Positions 1 through 7,550 of a stretch of 56,984 nucleotides of DNA are shown here, piece by piece. Made by a program: the position numbers and the translations under genes. Below the pieces are notes generated by a model. It had not been told where the DNA came from. It did no database searches and worked only from the letters and a program-made list of their open reading frames with translations. Within the stretch, counting starts at the first letter, position 1, and each line of letters begins with the position of its first letter. Origin of the DNA: Spirochaetales bacterium (GTDB lineage Bacteria > Spirochaetota > Spirochaetia > SZUA-6); NCBI GenBank assembly GCA_027021365.1, contig JALUUM010000017.1, positions 1 through 56,984 of the forward strand, in the 5' to 3' direction.

Positions 1-283
1 ACAGATATACCTCACAGCTATATTGTGGTAGGTAGCCTCTTCTATCTTCCGAGAACTAAATACCCCATGTACATAATTGTATATCAAAAGCGAAAGCATC
101 ATCTCAGGCGGATACTGCCTGCTCCCCTCTCCTTTCCTGTTAAGTCTTAAACTTATTCAAATTAAGCAGTTCCACTACATCTATTATAAAATGCACTATT
201 TCATCTTTCGCTACCCAATCCCTTAAATCCGGGGGAAGCATCATCGGCGTGTCTCTATCTACATTCACAAATCGTGTACTCAT
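1..283 (-). pseudogene. IS1182-like transposase, N-terminal part, frameshifted and cut by the window edge
   Basis: Reading the minus strand from an ATG at 283, the product opens MSTRFVNVDRDTPMMLPPDL and continues with VHFIIDVVELLNL, the usual N-terminal domain of IS1182/IS5-type transposases. The frame then reaches TAA near 151. The next transposase block (YPPEMMLSLLIYNYVHGVFS, then SSRKIEEATY) follows at once in another frame and runs off the left edge, so at least one frameshift separates the two halves. The catalytic DDE part lies outside the window. About 20 bp upstream of the start, 301-330 holds a small palindrome (TTCCTA/TAGGAA) next to TGTAAAGTCCGACAG, which may be the element's end. 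The family call is from remembered motifs. Confidence 0.7.
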
Positions 284-364
284 GCTTGTAATTGTAAGAC
301 TGTAAAGTCCGACAGATTCCTAGTAGGAACTGAAATTAAATCTACCTTATTATCAGGATATCTT

Positions 365-859
365 TCAATAATTTAAACGAATTAGTTCTTGAAACCGTTT
401 CTTATCCCTTATTTCCAATGCAAGCTTTATCATTACAAGAGGGGTACGAAGCTCATGACTTGTAAGATCAAGTAGTTCCTTTTCATTTTTAAGTAACTTC
501 TCCAATTTCTCGGCCATCGCATTAAAAGAAAGTGCAACCTTCTTATAACCACGAACCATGAGCTTCGATGGAAAGAGCCAATCCTTAAGATGGGATTTGA
601 CTCTTTCCACGGTTGATCGGATTCCAAATCGTTGTTTCATTGCCGGGTCCATCTTATAGCGGGAGTTTTTGCTACCTTTATTATGGGCAATGAGTGATAC
701 ATGGCCCCGCCCCTTGTAAATCCTTTCTACTGCTGGTTGGAGTTCTTCTATCACTCGCAGCATGGCAAGAAAAGCATGGTAGCCATTAGAGGGCTTTCTC
801 TCCTCCTGATGTTGTTTTGGAAAGTCCATCATACTGGATGCAGGGCCTTCTATCCGCAA
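365..859 (-). pseudogene. chimeric ORF: transposase C-terminal fragment joined to a histidine-kinase HAMP/HisKA fragment
   Basis: The 164-residue ORF is made of two unrelated pieces. Residues about 60-108 (FGIRSTVERVKSHLKDW, then VRGYKKV) match the C-terminal end of DDE transposases, where the pattern is xxTVERVxSRLKD...VRGxxKV. From about residue 109 it changes to the end of a HAMP domain (SFNAMAEKLEKLLKNEKELL) and then a HisKA phospho-acceptor helix (LTSHELRTPL), ending about 28 residues later. No membrane, sensor or ATPase domain is present, so it cannot be a working kinase. It looks like an insertion or recombination product with two gene remnants joined in frame. Whether it is expressed is unknown; there is no convincing ribosome-binding site at the start. 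Confidence 0.65.
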
Positions 860-989
860 TTTTGGTCAAATAATTGTTATCAAACTTGTAGACAGTGTTT
901 TAACAATATCGTATGTGAGTATTTTTAAATGAGGCTCCCATAGTTGGGCTTTATTGATTGTTATCCTGAAAGACCTGGCAATTAGATAT

Positions 990-2057
990 TTATTTACTGC
1001 CAATAATTATGTCGCGAACCGGACGAGCAGTACCATCACTACGATACACACTGACACCTGCCACCCAGTCTGAAAATGGTGGCGTTCCCCAGTTTACCGG
1101 AAAGACAGCAAACATTACGCTGGTAAACTCGAAATCTTTGGAACGATTGATAATTGCATCTATTATTTCTCTCGCATATGTCACCTGTTGGGTTTCACTG
1201 CCACCTTTTAAATTATCCGCACTAATTCCACTTTCGATCAAAGCCAGTTTCCATGTCCCTCCATATGCGGATATGATGTCGCCAATTTGCTGGTCAAGTT
1301 TTCCTTGTTGGTATCCGTTTGGCATCCACTCCGGATAAAAGGTAACTGCAATGATATCAGATCTCGGGCCAAAATGATTCTTTACCCAGTCCAAGCGCCC
1401 ATTTTGCAATGCATCATGGTAGGTTACCACTGTTCCGGATGACACATATGGGCATTTTGTTCTTGTTAAATCAACCAGTTGGGAAAGTAAAAGGTCCCAA
1501 TTATCCAGTTCATCCGGATGCTCATTAAAATAGGAGTCAACCTCATTACCAAAAAAAAGATACTTGAGCCTTTGGGTGGTGTCATAGGTAATCACCGCAT
1601 CAAGGAACTTGGATACCAGGGAAGCATACCGGTCTCTAAGAACAGAGGAATTAAAATTAAGTCCCAGAATATCGGCGGGTAAATCATCTAGTACTCCTGG
1701 TGGTTCAGGTCCTTCGATCTCGATCGCCAGATCTAAATTGTAAGTTTCAGCCAAAGGAGCAAGATACTTGATAATGCATTCGTCATTATTGAGATTGTCA
1801 TCGAGATCACTCAACTTATAATAGAATGTTACTACCTTGGCATTAAGTTCTGCTGCCTTAGCATAACTGTCTTCAAAGGCAGCCATTCCTGATAGATTTG
1901 GATTCGGATCAGGATAAATACATAGCATGGGGATATGGTTGCCTGTGATGGAGTTACCCAGGGCACACGATAAAAAGAAGGAAACGACCAATGTAGCTAA
2001 AACTAAAAATCCAAGCTTACCTGTACAATCTTTTAACTGAGCCCTCATATCTATCAT
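990..2057 (-). CDS. lipoprotein resembling a clan GH-A glycoside hydrolase
   Basis: 355 residues with a positively charged N-terminus, a hydrophobic stretch at about 14-30 and a lipobox-like FFLSC (Cys31), so probably a lipoprotein displayed on an envelope membrane. The body reads like a TIM-barrel glycosidase: FFGNEVDSYF places an Asn-Glu pair (Glu172), as in the acid/base of clan GH-A enzymes, and ALIESGIS gives a second Glu (Glu275), about 100 residues later, at the usual nucleophile position. VVTYHD and VTFYPEW suit the intervening strands. The family number cannot be told by eye; endo-galactanase or arabinogalactan-type families are possible. An in-frame Met at codon 4 could be the true start. 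It stands alone, between transposase debris and a divergent gene. Confidence 0.55.
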   Translation of the reverse strand: MIDMRAQLKDCTGKLGFLVLATLVVSFFLSCALGNSITGNHIPMLCIYPDPNPNLSGMAAFEDSYAKAAELNAKVVTFYYKLSDLDDNLNNDECIIKYLAPLAETYNLDLAIEIEGPEPPGVLDDLPADILGLNFNSSVLRDRYASLVSKFLDAVITYDTTQRLKYLFFGNEVDSYFNEHPDELDNWDLLLSQLVDLTRTKCPYVSSGTVVTYHDALQNGRLDWVKNHFGPRSDIIAVTFYPEWMPNGYQQGKLDQQIGDIISAYGGTWKLALIESGISADNLKGGSETQQVTYAREIIDAIINRSKDFEFTSVMFAVFPVNWGTPPFSDWVAGVSVYRSDGTARPVRDIIIGSK

Positions 2058-2326
2058 TATTGAAAAAGGTCATTTGGGTTGTCAAGCAGCCTTTAAATTA
2101 CACAATTTAAAAGCGTATGGTTTTAGGCAGGTTTCACTAGTTAGATGGCTAAATTATATGGCGACCAACCATTCATTTCTCACTTCTCAAACATTTAAGT
2201 ACCAAAATGCAACAACCCTAATGCAGTCCTGTATCAATGTATGGAAACAGCTAAATAAACTATCTTCCTAAATCTATTTTCTCTTGCAATAAATCTTTCA
2301 AAGTAGAATACTTAATTGACACAAGC
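2058..2326. other. intergenic region between divergent genes
   Basis: About 270 bases, A+T-rich, between the GH-A-like lipoprotein gene on the minus strand and the secreted-protein gene on the plus strand. A 65-codon open frame at 2074-2271 has no ribosome-binding site and an unconvincing composition, and is not called. No clear promoter, repeat or terminator was recognised. Confidence 0.4.
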
Positions 2327-3889
2327 ATGCATAGGCTTCCCTATCTTTCATTTTTTATCATTTTTATTCTTTTCTTTGGCTTTTTCGGAGGATCGACCGG
2401 ACAATATGCCGAGGAAATTGGTTTTCCTTCCGGAAGATGTTATACTGGAAAGGAGGATAAGAATAAAGTGAAGGATATTTCTGGGGATATTACTGAGGAC
2501 GATACAGATTTTTTTACCTACAGTAACAGTAATTTCCATATCAGGCATGCAGAAAGTGAAGAATCTGCTGCAATTGGCAGGGATGGCGTGAACAACAGGC
2601 ATGTTGTGTCCCAGGCACCAGAAAAACCTGAAACCTCACAAACTCAGCAACAACCACAGGAGCTGCAAGTATCAAAATGCCTGGAAAGGATAGTCCAGCT
2701 TGCAGAAAAAGCTGTAAGGAAGCTTTCTGACCAACCGGAAAAACTGGCTGATAAAACGAAAAACAGGTATGAAAGCCAGGTTAACCTCGAGATTCTCCTT
2801 AAAAAATCGGATGAAGCTTTCACATTTTACAAAGATTCCGAAGACACCAAGGAGGGGCGAAAAGAAATACTTCAGATTACCCTTCTGTATGGTAAAATTT
2901 TGTATGGCAAAGTTCAAAAACCTCTTATCAGGTATCTCATTATTCCATGGCAAAACTTCTCCGTTAACGCAGAAGGATTCGGAAGTGCCGATGGCATCGA
3001 TTCGATCTCCATACAATCAGCAAAAACGCTGCTTACGGTAACGGATTGTGCCGTAATCTATTTTGCATACCCGCAAACCGAATCTACGAAAGCGGTAACA
3101 CCGGAAAACCTTTCCGGGGAAATGACAGAAAAAGAAAAAGAAATAGTCAACGAATTCGAAGCCTTGTTCAAGAGGGCAATTCATTACGATGAATATTCAA
3201 AATCCGTTGAAAACGTAGAACTTGATCTTCCGCAGGATGTACAGGTTATATCCTTGAAAAACTTCCCCTACTACACGGACATAGAGGTAGCGATTCCAGG
3301 CAGCCTACTGCCGGAACATTCTGAGTGGGAAAGAGTGGCAGATAACAGAATGTTAAGGATAAGTTTTATTCCTGAGAGGGGAGCAATAAGGACCATCTGG
3401 GTAAAACAGAGAAAAGAGAAAAAATTGATACCCTTGGACAGCCCATTCCCGGGGTATCAGCCAAAACGCACTCCTGATACATCGAAAGACTTTATGCCAT
3501 CTCTTGCCGAAAAAATCGATGGCCTCCCGGAATCCGATCCTGATAATCTTGAAAGTCTCATATCCCTGTTCTTGGAATACAAATCTGCAGCGGAAAAGAA
3601 CCCCGGGCACTGGGAAGCCGGAAACCTTCTCCTTGGTGCAAGGGAGAAGGAATACATTCCTTCCGAAGAAGAAATAATGCTTTCTGAAGTTGGTGGGAGG
3701 CTAAAACGTTTGGTTGCCACACTCTCTAGTGAAGAGATTGGCTCTCTTCTTCAGGGTGAATATTCCAACCTCAATAAACTGGAGTATACTAACTTCACCT
3801 TTACCCACCTTGATGTAATGGGTTCAGGGCGTTTTTTTTACGTGGAGAGCATGTCGGATGAAGTTATTACTTTAAGGAATAGGCATTAA
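2327..3889 (+). CDS. secreted protein of unknown function, first gene of an M23 peptidase operon
   Basis: 520 residues. The N-terminus (MHRLPYLSFFIIFILFFGFF, followed by GGSTGQYAEE) is a clear signal peptide, so the protein is exported. A polar linker rich in Glu, Gln and Ser follows (about 30-120), with a QTQQQPQELQ stretch, then a helical region (about 125-170, LERIVQLAEKAVRKLSDQPE) and a mixed alpha/beta C-terminal half. No family motif or catalytic signature was recognised. It is followed 30 bases later by a small ORF and then an M23 peptidase in the same direction, so a cell-envelope role is a reasonable inference, but function is unknown. Start chosen at the ATG directly before the signal peptide. 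Confidence 0.7.
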   Translation: MHRLPYLSFFIIFILFFGFFGGSTGQYAEEIGFPSGRCYTGKEDKNKVKDISGDITEDDTDFFTYSNSNFHIRHAESEESAAIGRDGVNNRHVVSQAPEKPETSQTQQQPQELQVSKCLERIVQLAEKAVRKLSDQPEKLADKTKNRYESQVNLEILLKKSDEAFTFYKDSEDTKEGRKEILQITLLYGKILYGKVQKPLIRYLIIPWQNFSVNAEGFGSADGIDSISIQSAKTLLTVTDCAVIYFAYPQTESTKAVTPENLSGEMTEKEKEIVNEFEALFKRAIHYDEYSKSVENVELDLPQDVQVISLKNFPYYTDIEVAIPGSLLPEHSEWERVADNRMLRISFIPERGAIRTIWVKQRKEKKLIPLDSPFPGYQPKRTPDTSKDFMPSLAEKIDGLPESDPDNLESLISLFLEYKSAAEKNPGHWEAGNLLLGAREKEYIPSEEEIMLSEVGGRLKRLVATLSSEEIGSLLQGEYSNLNKLEYTNFTFTHLDVMGSGRFFYVESMSDEVITLRNRH

Positions 3890-3919
3890 GTTGAAAAAGA
3901 TACTATAAGATGCAGACCA

Positions 3920-4174
3920 ATGTTGTCAGATAAAGAAGTTTTGGAAAAGGTCAAAGCGGCAATAGAAAAAGAGGAAAAAATCGGCTACAATTCGGGTGGC
4001 AGCGGACATTCAGCCTACAAGAGCTTCAAAATTAACAGCATAAGAATTTACTCTTTTCCACACGGGGTGCTTAAGGTACGCTACAGCTATACTTTGTATG
4101 TAGAAACCGAGTTTACATACTATCCCGACAACCCCCCTGAAGAGTATGACAAGAGCGGAGTAATTACTATATGA
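3920..4174 (+). CDS. small protein of unknown function
   Basis: 84 residues, no signal peptide or membrane segment. It has a charged helical N-terminus (LEKVKAAIEKEEK), a Gly/Ser-rich turn (NSGGSGHSAYKS) and a beta-rich C-terminal half (IYSFPHGVLKVRYSYTLYVE). Its stop overlaps the start of the M23 peptidase gene (ATGA), which favours a real translated gene coupled to the peptidase. The ribosome-binding site is weak. It could also be a detached domain of one of its neighbours. No family was recognised. Confidence 0.55.
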   Translation: MLSDKEVLEKVKAAIEKEEKIGYNSGGSGHSAYKSFKINSIRIYSFPHGVLKVRYSYTLYVETEFTYYPDNPPEEYDKSGVITI

Positions 4175-5013
4175 ATAGATTACCCCTATCATTTCTACTT
4201 GCCTTGATTTTTTTCTCCACCGTAGTTTCAGATATTTTAGCCGGTCCCGACCTCGTTCAGGTTAAGACAGTTAAATCAAGAAAGGGAAGTATTGATTTTT
4301 ATGCGGACAACTCTTGCGTAATCCCGTGCTTTTTGACGGTTAAACTTGAAAAACTTGTAAACATGAAATCAAAACCTGAAAATCCCTTTACGAAACTTCT
4401 TCCTGCAAATAGAATGGAAATCTTCCTTTTCAGCCTGGTTCCCGAACCAGGTAAGAAGTACAGTTACCTCTATAGTTACCACTATGTTTTGGGCGATCCG
4501 AAATCCGTTCATCATGATGATTCATTTCCCTACTTGCTTCCCTACGAAAACGGAACAACCCACCTTGTCTCTCAGGGTTACAACGGGCAATACTCCCACA
4601 GAGGGTTATTTGCTCTTGATTTTATAATGGATCCCGGTACAAAAGTCACTGCGGCAAGAGGAGGTATCGTGGTACTGATAAAAGAGGATTCCGACAGAGG
4701 AGGCCCCGATATCTCCTTTGAGAATGATGCAAACTATATCCTTATCTACCATGATGACGGGAGCTTCGGGTACTACGCACATCTTAAGAAAGATGGGGCT
4801 GTTGTAAATATCGGAGACAGGGTGCAGGCCGGCGAATTAATAGGCTACAGCGGGAATACAGGCTTCTCATCACAGCCTCACCTTCACTTAGATGTAAGCA
4901 TTCCGCTAGTAAACGGGAAACGCCAAACCGTACCGGTTAAGTTTTTAAGCCAGGATGGAGCTTTGATAGAGTTAAAGGAAGGACAGTACTACCGTTCATA
5001 TAGACCAGATTGA
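4171..5013 (+). CDS. secreted M23-family (LytM-type) metallopeptidase
   Basis: 280 residues with a signal peptide (about 1-24, ending DILAG). The C-terminal half has the M23 fold signature: His143 and Asp150 in SHRGLFALD, His204 in YYAHL, and the HLHLD motif with His237 and His239, which together form the zinc site of lysostaphin-like endopeptidases. All expected ligands are present, so it should cleave peptidoglycan cross-bridges or peptide stems in the periplasm, or serve as an envelope-remodelling factor. The N-terminal half (about 25-130) is a separate beta-rich domain of unknown role. It overlaps the preceding small gene by 4 bases. After the stop codon the DNA carries an in-frame repeat (see 5005-5096). 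Confidence 0.88.
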   Translation: MNRLPLSFLLALIFFSTVVSDILAGPDLVQVKTVKSRKGSIDFYADNSCVIPCFLTVKLEKLVNMKSKPENPFTKLLPANRMEIFLFSLVPEPGKKYSYLYSYHYVLGDPKSVHHDDSFPYLLPYENGTTHLVSQGYNGQYSHRGLFALDFIMDPGTKVTAARGGIVVLIKEDSDRGGPDISFENDANYILIYHDDGSFGYYAHLKKDGAVVNIGDRVQAGELIGYSGNTGFSSQPHLHLDVSIPLVNGKRQTVPVKFLSQDGALIELKEGQYYRSYRPD

Positions 5014-5096
5014 TGGCCTGGATCCATGGTTAAGGTTGATGACTCAAATCCATGGTCAGGGTTGATAGCCCGAGCTGACAACCCAGATTGATGGCC
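5005..5096 (+). repeat. in-frame duplication spanning and following the stop codon of the M23 gene
   Basis: CCAGATTGATGGCC, the last two codons plus stop plus six bases of the M23 gene, occurs at 5005-5018 and again at 5083-5096, exactly 78 bases (26 codons) later. Between them AATCCATGG-type units recur about 36 bases apart. Read through the stop, both copies give Pro-Asp-stop-Trp-Pro. The spacing in whole codons suggests a former repeat-built C-terminal tail. Confidence 0.7.
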
Positions 5097-5254
5097 AAAT
5101 CTAGAATGGTTATCCTGACTGAGAAATAATTTCCCACTTTTATGCGGTAGGAAAAAAGTAAACAGCCTTTCCAAGAGGATAAATCAATATACATCTAATC
5201 TGACCGAAAAAGGGAAGAATACAGGTAAAAAAACAACCAACGAACCTTATCAAT

Positions 5255-5269
5255 TGGCACGCTGATTGC
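5255..5269 (+). promoter_or_regulatory. sigma-54 (-24/-12) promoter
   Basis: TGGCACGCTGATTGC matches the sigma-54 consensus TGGCAC-N5-TTGC exactly, with GG at -24 and GC at -12. It ends 45 bases before the ATG of the secreted protein at 5315. The NtrC-type regulator encoded just downstream (6153-7550) is the obvious candidate activator, but that link is inference. Confidence 0.8.
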
Positions 5270-5314
5270 TTTAATATGTGTGTGATAAAAAAAATTAAAA
5301 CCAGGAGGTTTAAA

Positions 5315-5959
5315 ATGAAACACAAAAAAATCACAGTAATCGTTCTTACAGGCGCACTGCTTGCAGGAGCAGCATTCGGTGCCTTTGCTGCGGGTCAGTC
5401 TGAAACAACCCAGCCCGGCACTTCCGGGACAAATCAAACTGCACCGGCATATGGCGGCTACGGTCCAAGGGGCTGGACAAACCAGCAGGGCACGGTACAG
5501 CCAAACCAGCAGTGGGGAAGAGGACCCGCAAACAGGCCGGGTTACATGATGGGTTATCAGTTCAACAAGGAAGACGAGGTTACGGTAGAGGGAAAACTTT
5601 ACTATGAAAACCTTATGCATCCCGAACTGAAAACGGGTAGCGAGGAATATGAACTTCTCGTACCGAGACACCTCGTTTACGAGGCTGGTATAGAGGACGG
5701 AACGGTTGTCAAGGTTACCGGCTACAAGGTGGCCAATCCGCCAATGGACAACGACAAGGACAGTGAAGAAAAGATTCACCTCTTTGTAACCAAGGCTGAA
5801 ATCAATGGAAAGGAATACGACATTCGTTCTGAAATCGGAGCTGTCGGAATGGGCCCGGCAGGTCGTGCGGGAACATTCTGCGGACCTATAGGAAGAATGG
5901 GAGGAAGGCCCGGTTATTCAGGCAGAGGCAGGACTCCCGGCTGGGTTTACAGGAATTAG
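5315..5959 (+). CDS. small secreted Gly/Pro-rich protein under a sigma-54 promoter, function unknown
   Basis: 214 residues. The start at 5315 follows AGGAGG at a good distance; an in-frame ATG at 5276 lies upstream of that site and is rejected. A signal peptide of about 26 residues (VIVLTGALLAGAAFGAFAAG) is followed by a low-complexity Gly/Gln/Thr/Pro segment (about 27-80), a compact beta-rich domain (about 85-165, EVTVEGKLYYENL and VVKVTGYKVA, resembling an OB-fold), and a Gly/Arg/Met-rich tail (GRMGGRPGYSGRGR). No family was recognised. It sits alone between the promoter at 5255 and the terminator at 6052, so it is a single-gene unit, probably switched by an enhancer-binding protein. Confidence 0.8.
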   Translation: MKHKKITVIVLTGALLAGAAFGAFAAGQSETTQPGTSGTNQTAPAYGGYGPRGWTNQQGTVQPNQQWGRGPANRPGYMMGYQFNKEDEVTVEGKLYYENLMHPELKTGSEEYELLVPRHLVYEAGIEDGTVVKVTGYKVANPPMDNDKDSEEKIHLFVTKAEINGKEYDIRSEIGAVGMGPAGRAGTFCGPIGRMGGRPGYSGRGRTPGWVYRN

Positions 5960-6051
5960 ATGGCCGGAATTAGAGCAGCTATAGGGACCATGCCTATAGG
6001 AAACGAAACTATAGCGAGCTTTTCATAGGACCTCTCCTTTATATACTAGAA

Positions 6052-6098
6052 GCCGGTTCGAACAGGTTATTAAAACCTGAAATCGAGCCGGTTTTTTA
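6052..6098 (+). terminator. rho-independent terminator
   Basis: GCCGGTTCGAACAGGTT pairs with AACCTGAAATCGAGCCGG around an ATTAAA loop, with one internal bulge, and the stem is followed at once by TTTTTTATTT. It ends the transcript of the secreted protein gene at 5315. Confidence 0.8.
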
Positions 6099-6152
6099 TT
6101 TCCATTTTTATTTCCATGTTTACGTTACATGAAGAGAACACTATAATAATTC

Positions 6153-7550
6153 ATGCAAATGAAAAAACAGACACGAATACTTCTTGTAGACGATGACACA
6201 ACAGCCATGTCGCTGCTAAAGGACGTACTCGATGAAAAAGGATACTCGGTAGACATGGCACCTGATGTCGATTCGGCAATAGAAAAACTGGAACACTTCA
6301 ACTACCAGGCAATAGTAACAGATCTCAAGATGCCGGGAAAATCAGGGATGGAACTTCTTGAGTTTTCAGTTGCCCATTTTCCCGAGATTCCCGTAATCAT
6401 GCTAACAGGATACGGAACGATTCAGAATGCAGTCCAGGCTCTTAAGAAGGGGGCCTTCGATTACATAGCCAAACCGGTACAGGTAGATGAACTTGCAATA
6501 GTACTAAAGAAGGCTATCAAACAGAAAAAACTTCAGGAGCAAAATCTATTCCTTAAGAATCAACTTAACAAGCTGGATGATTTCCTATACGGAACGAAAA
6601 ATGAAACCTTCTCCAGGGTGTTTGAAACAATAGAAAGTGTAAAGAATCTTCAAACAACAATTCTCGTTGAAGGAGAATCGGGAACAGGCAAGGAAGTAAT
6701 CGCCCGTTACATACACAAGACCGGAAGCTGGTCTGCCGGCTCTTTCGTTCCCATAAATTGCGGCGCCATACCGGAAAACCTTATAGAGTCGGAGCTCTTT
6801 GGTTATGACAAGGGAGCCTTTACCGATGCAAAGAAGCGTACCAAGGGAAAGCTGGAAATCGCAGACGGAGGAACCCTCTTTCTCGACGAGATAGACGAGC
6901 TTCCACCCAAGGCACAGGTAGCACTATTACGTTTCCTCCAGGAGCGAGAGATTACCCCACTCGGTTCAACAAGGAGGATATCACTCAATGTAAGGATCAT
7001 AGCGGCAACCAACAAGGATTTGAAGAGGCTAATAAAGGAAGGTTCTTTTCGCGATGACCTCTTTTACAGAATAAATGTGATTCCAATACATATTCCGCCA
7101 TTAAGGGAGAGAAGGGAAGATATAATCCCCCTTGCAAACTGGTTCATCGAAAGATTCAGCCAGGAGTACAACAGAAAACCGCGAAGGCTCTCGGAAAAGG
7201 CAAAAGAATTGCTCCTTTCATACAACTGGCCCGGTAATATAAGGGAACTCAGGAATTCCATAGAGAGGGCCGTAATAATTTCCAAAACAGAGGAGATACC
7301 CCCGGATCTCTTTCACCTGGAACCCGAATCGGGTATTCTCTTTCCGGCTGGTAGTAGCAATAACTCTGGCTTCCATACAGAGGGAATTCTACCCTTAAAA
7401 GAGATAGAGGAGAGGTATATAAATTGGGTGCTTGAAAGAATGAATGGTAACAAGACATTAACAGCTTCCAAGCTTGGCATTTCCATAAGGGGCCTTAGAT
7501 ACAAGTTGCAGAACAACAAGTTGCAGAACAATGAGAAAAATAAGAACTAA
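6153..7550 (+). CDS. NtrC-family sigma-54-dependent response regulator
   Basis: 465 residues in the standard order: receiver domain (about 7-120, LLVDDD near the N-terminus, phospho-acceptor Asp57 in VTDLKMPG, Lys in AKPVQ), AAA+ domain (about 140-380, Walker A GESGTGKE, Walker B LFLDEID) and a C-terminal Fis-type helix-turn-helix (ASKLGISIRGLRYKL). The sigma-54-contacting loop reads GAFTDA instead of GAFTGA, a variant of the loop that remodels the closed complex. Length is normal. It overlaps the histidine kinase gene by 20 bases, so the two form a cognate pair. Likely targets are the sigma-54 promoters at 5255 and 11459; this is inferred from proximity. The start could also be the ATG two codons downstream; neither has a strong ribosome-binding site. 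Confidence 0.92.
   Translation: MQMKKQTRILLVDDDTTAMSLLKDVLDEKGYSVDMAPDVDSAIEKLEHFNYQAIVTDLKMPGKSGMELLEFSVAHFPEIPVIMLTGYGTIQNAVQALKKGAFDYIAKPVQVDELAIVLKKAIKQKKLQEQNLFLKNQLNKLDDFLYGTKNETFSRVFETIESVKNLQTTILVEGESGTGKEVIARYIHKTGSWSAGSFVPINCGAIPENLIESELFGYDKGAFTDAKKRTKGKLEIADGGTLFLDEIDELPPKAQVALLRFLQEREITPLGSTRRISLNVRIIAATNKDLKRLIKEGSFRDDLFYRINVIPIHIPPLRERREDIIPLANWFIERFSQEYNRKPRRLSEKAKELLLSYNWPGNIRELRNSIERAVIISKTEEIPPDLFHLEPESGILFPAGSSNNSGFHTEGILPLKEIEERYINWVLERMNGNKTLTASKLGISIRGLRYKLQNNKLQNNEKNKN

Noticed and set aside
2074..2271. 65-codon plus-strand frame
   Set aside because: No ribosome-binding site, no homology, sits in a divergent intergenic gap.
5195..5779. 194-codon minus-strand frame
   Set aside because: Antisense to the secreted Gly-rich protein, whose signal peptide, ribosome-binding site and sigma-54 promoter support the plus strand.
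6052..6098. GGTTCGAA sequence suggesting a tRNA T-loop
   Set aside because: It is part of a terminator stem; no cloverleaf can be formed.
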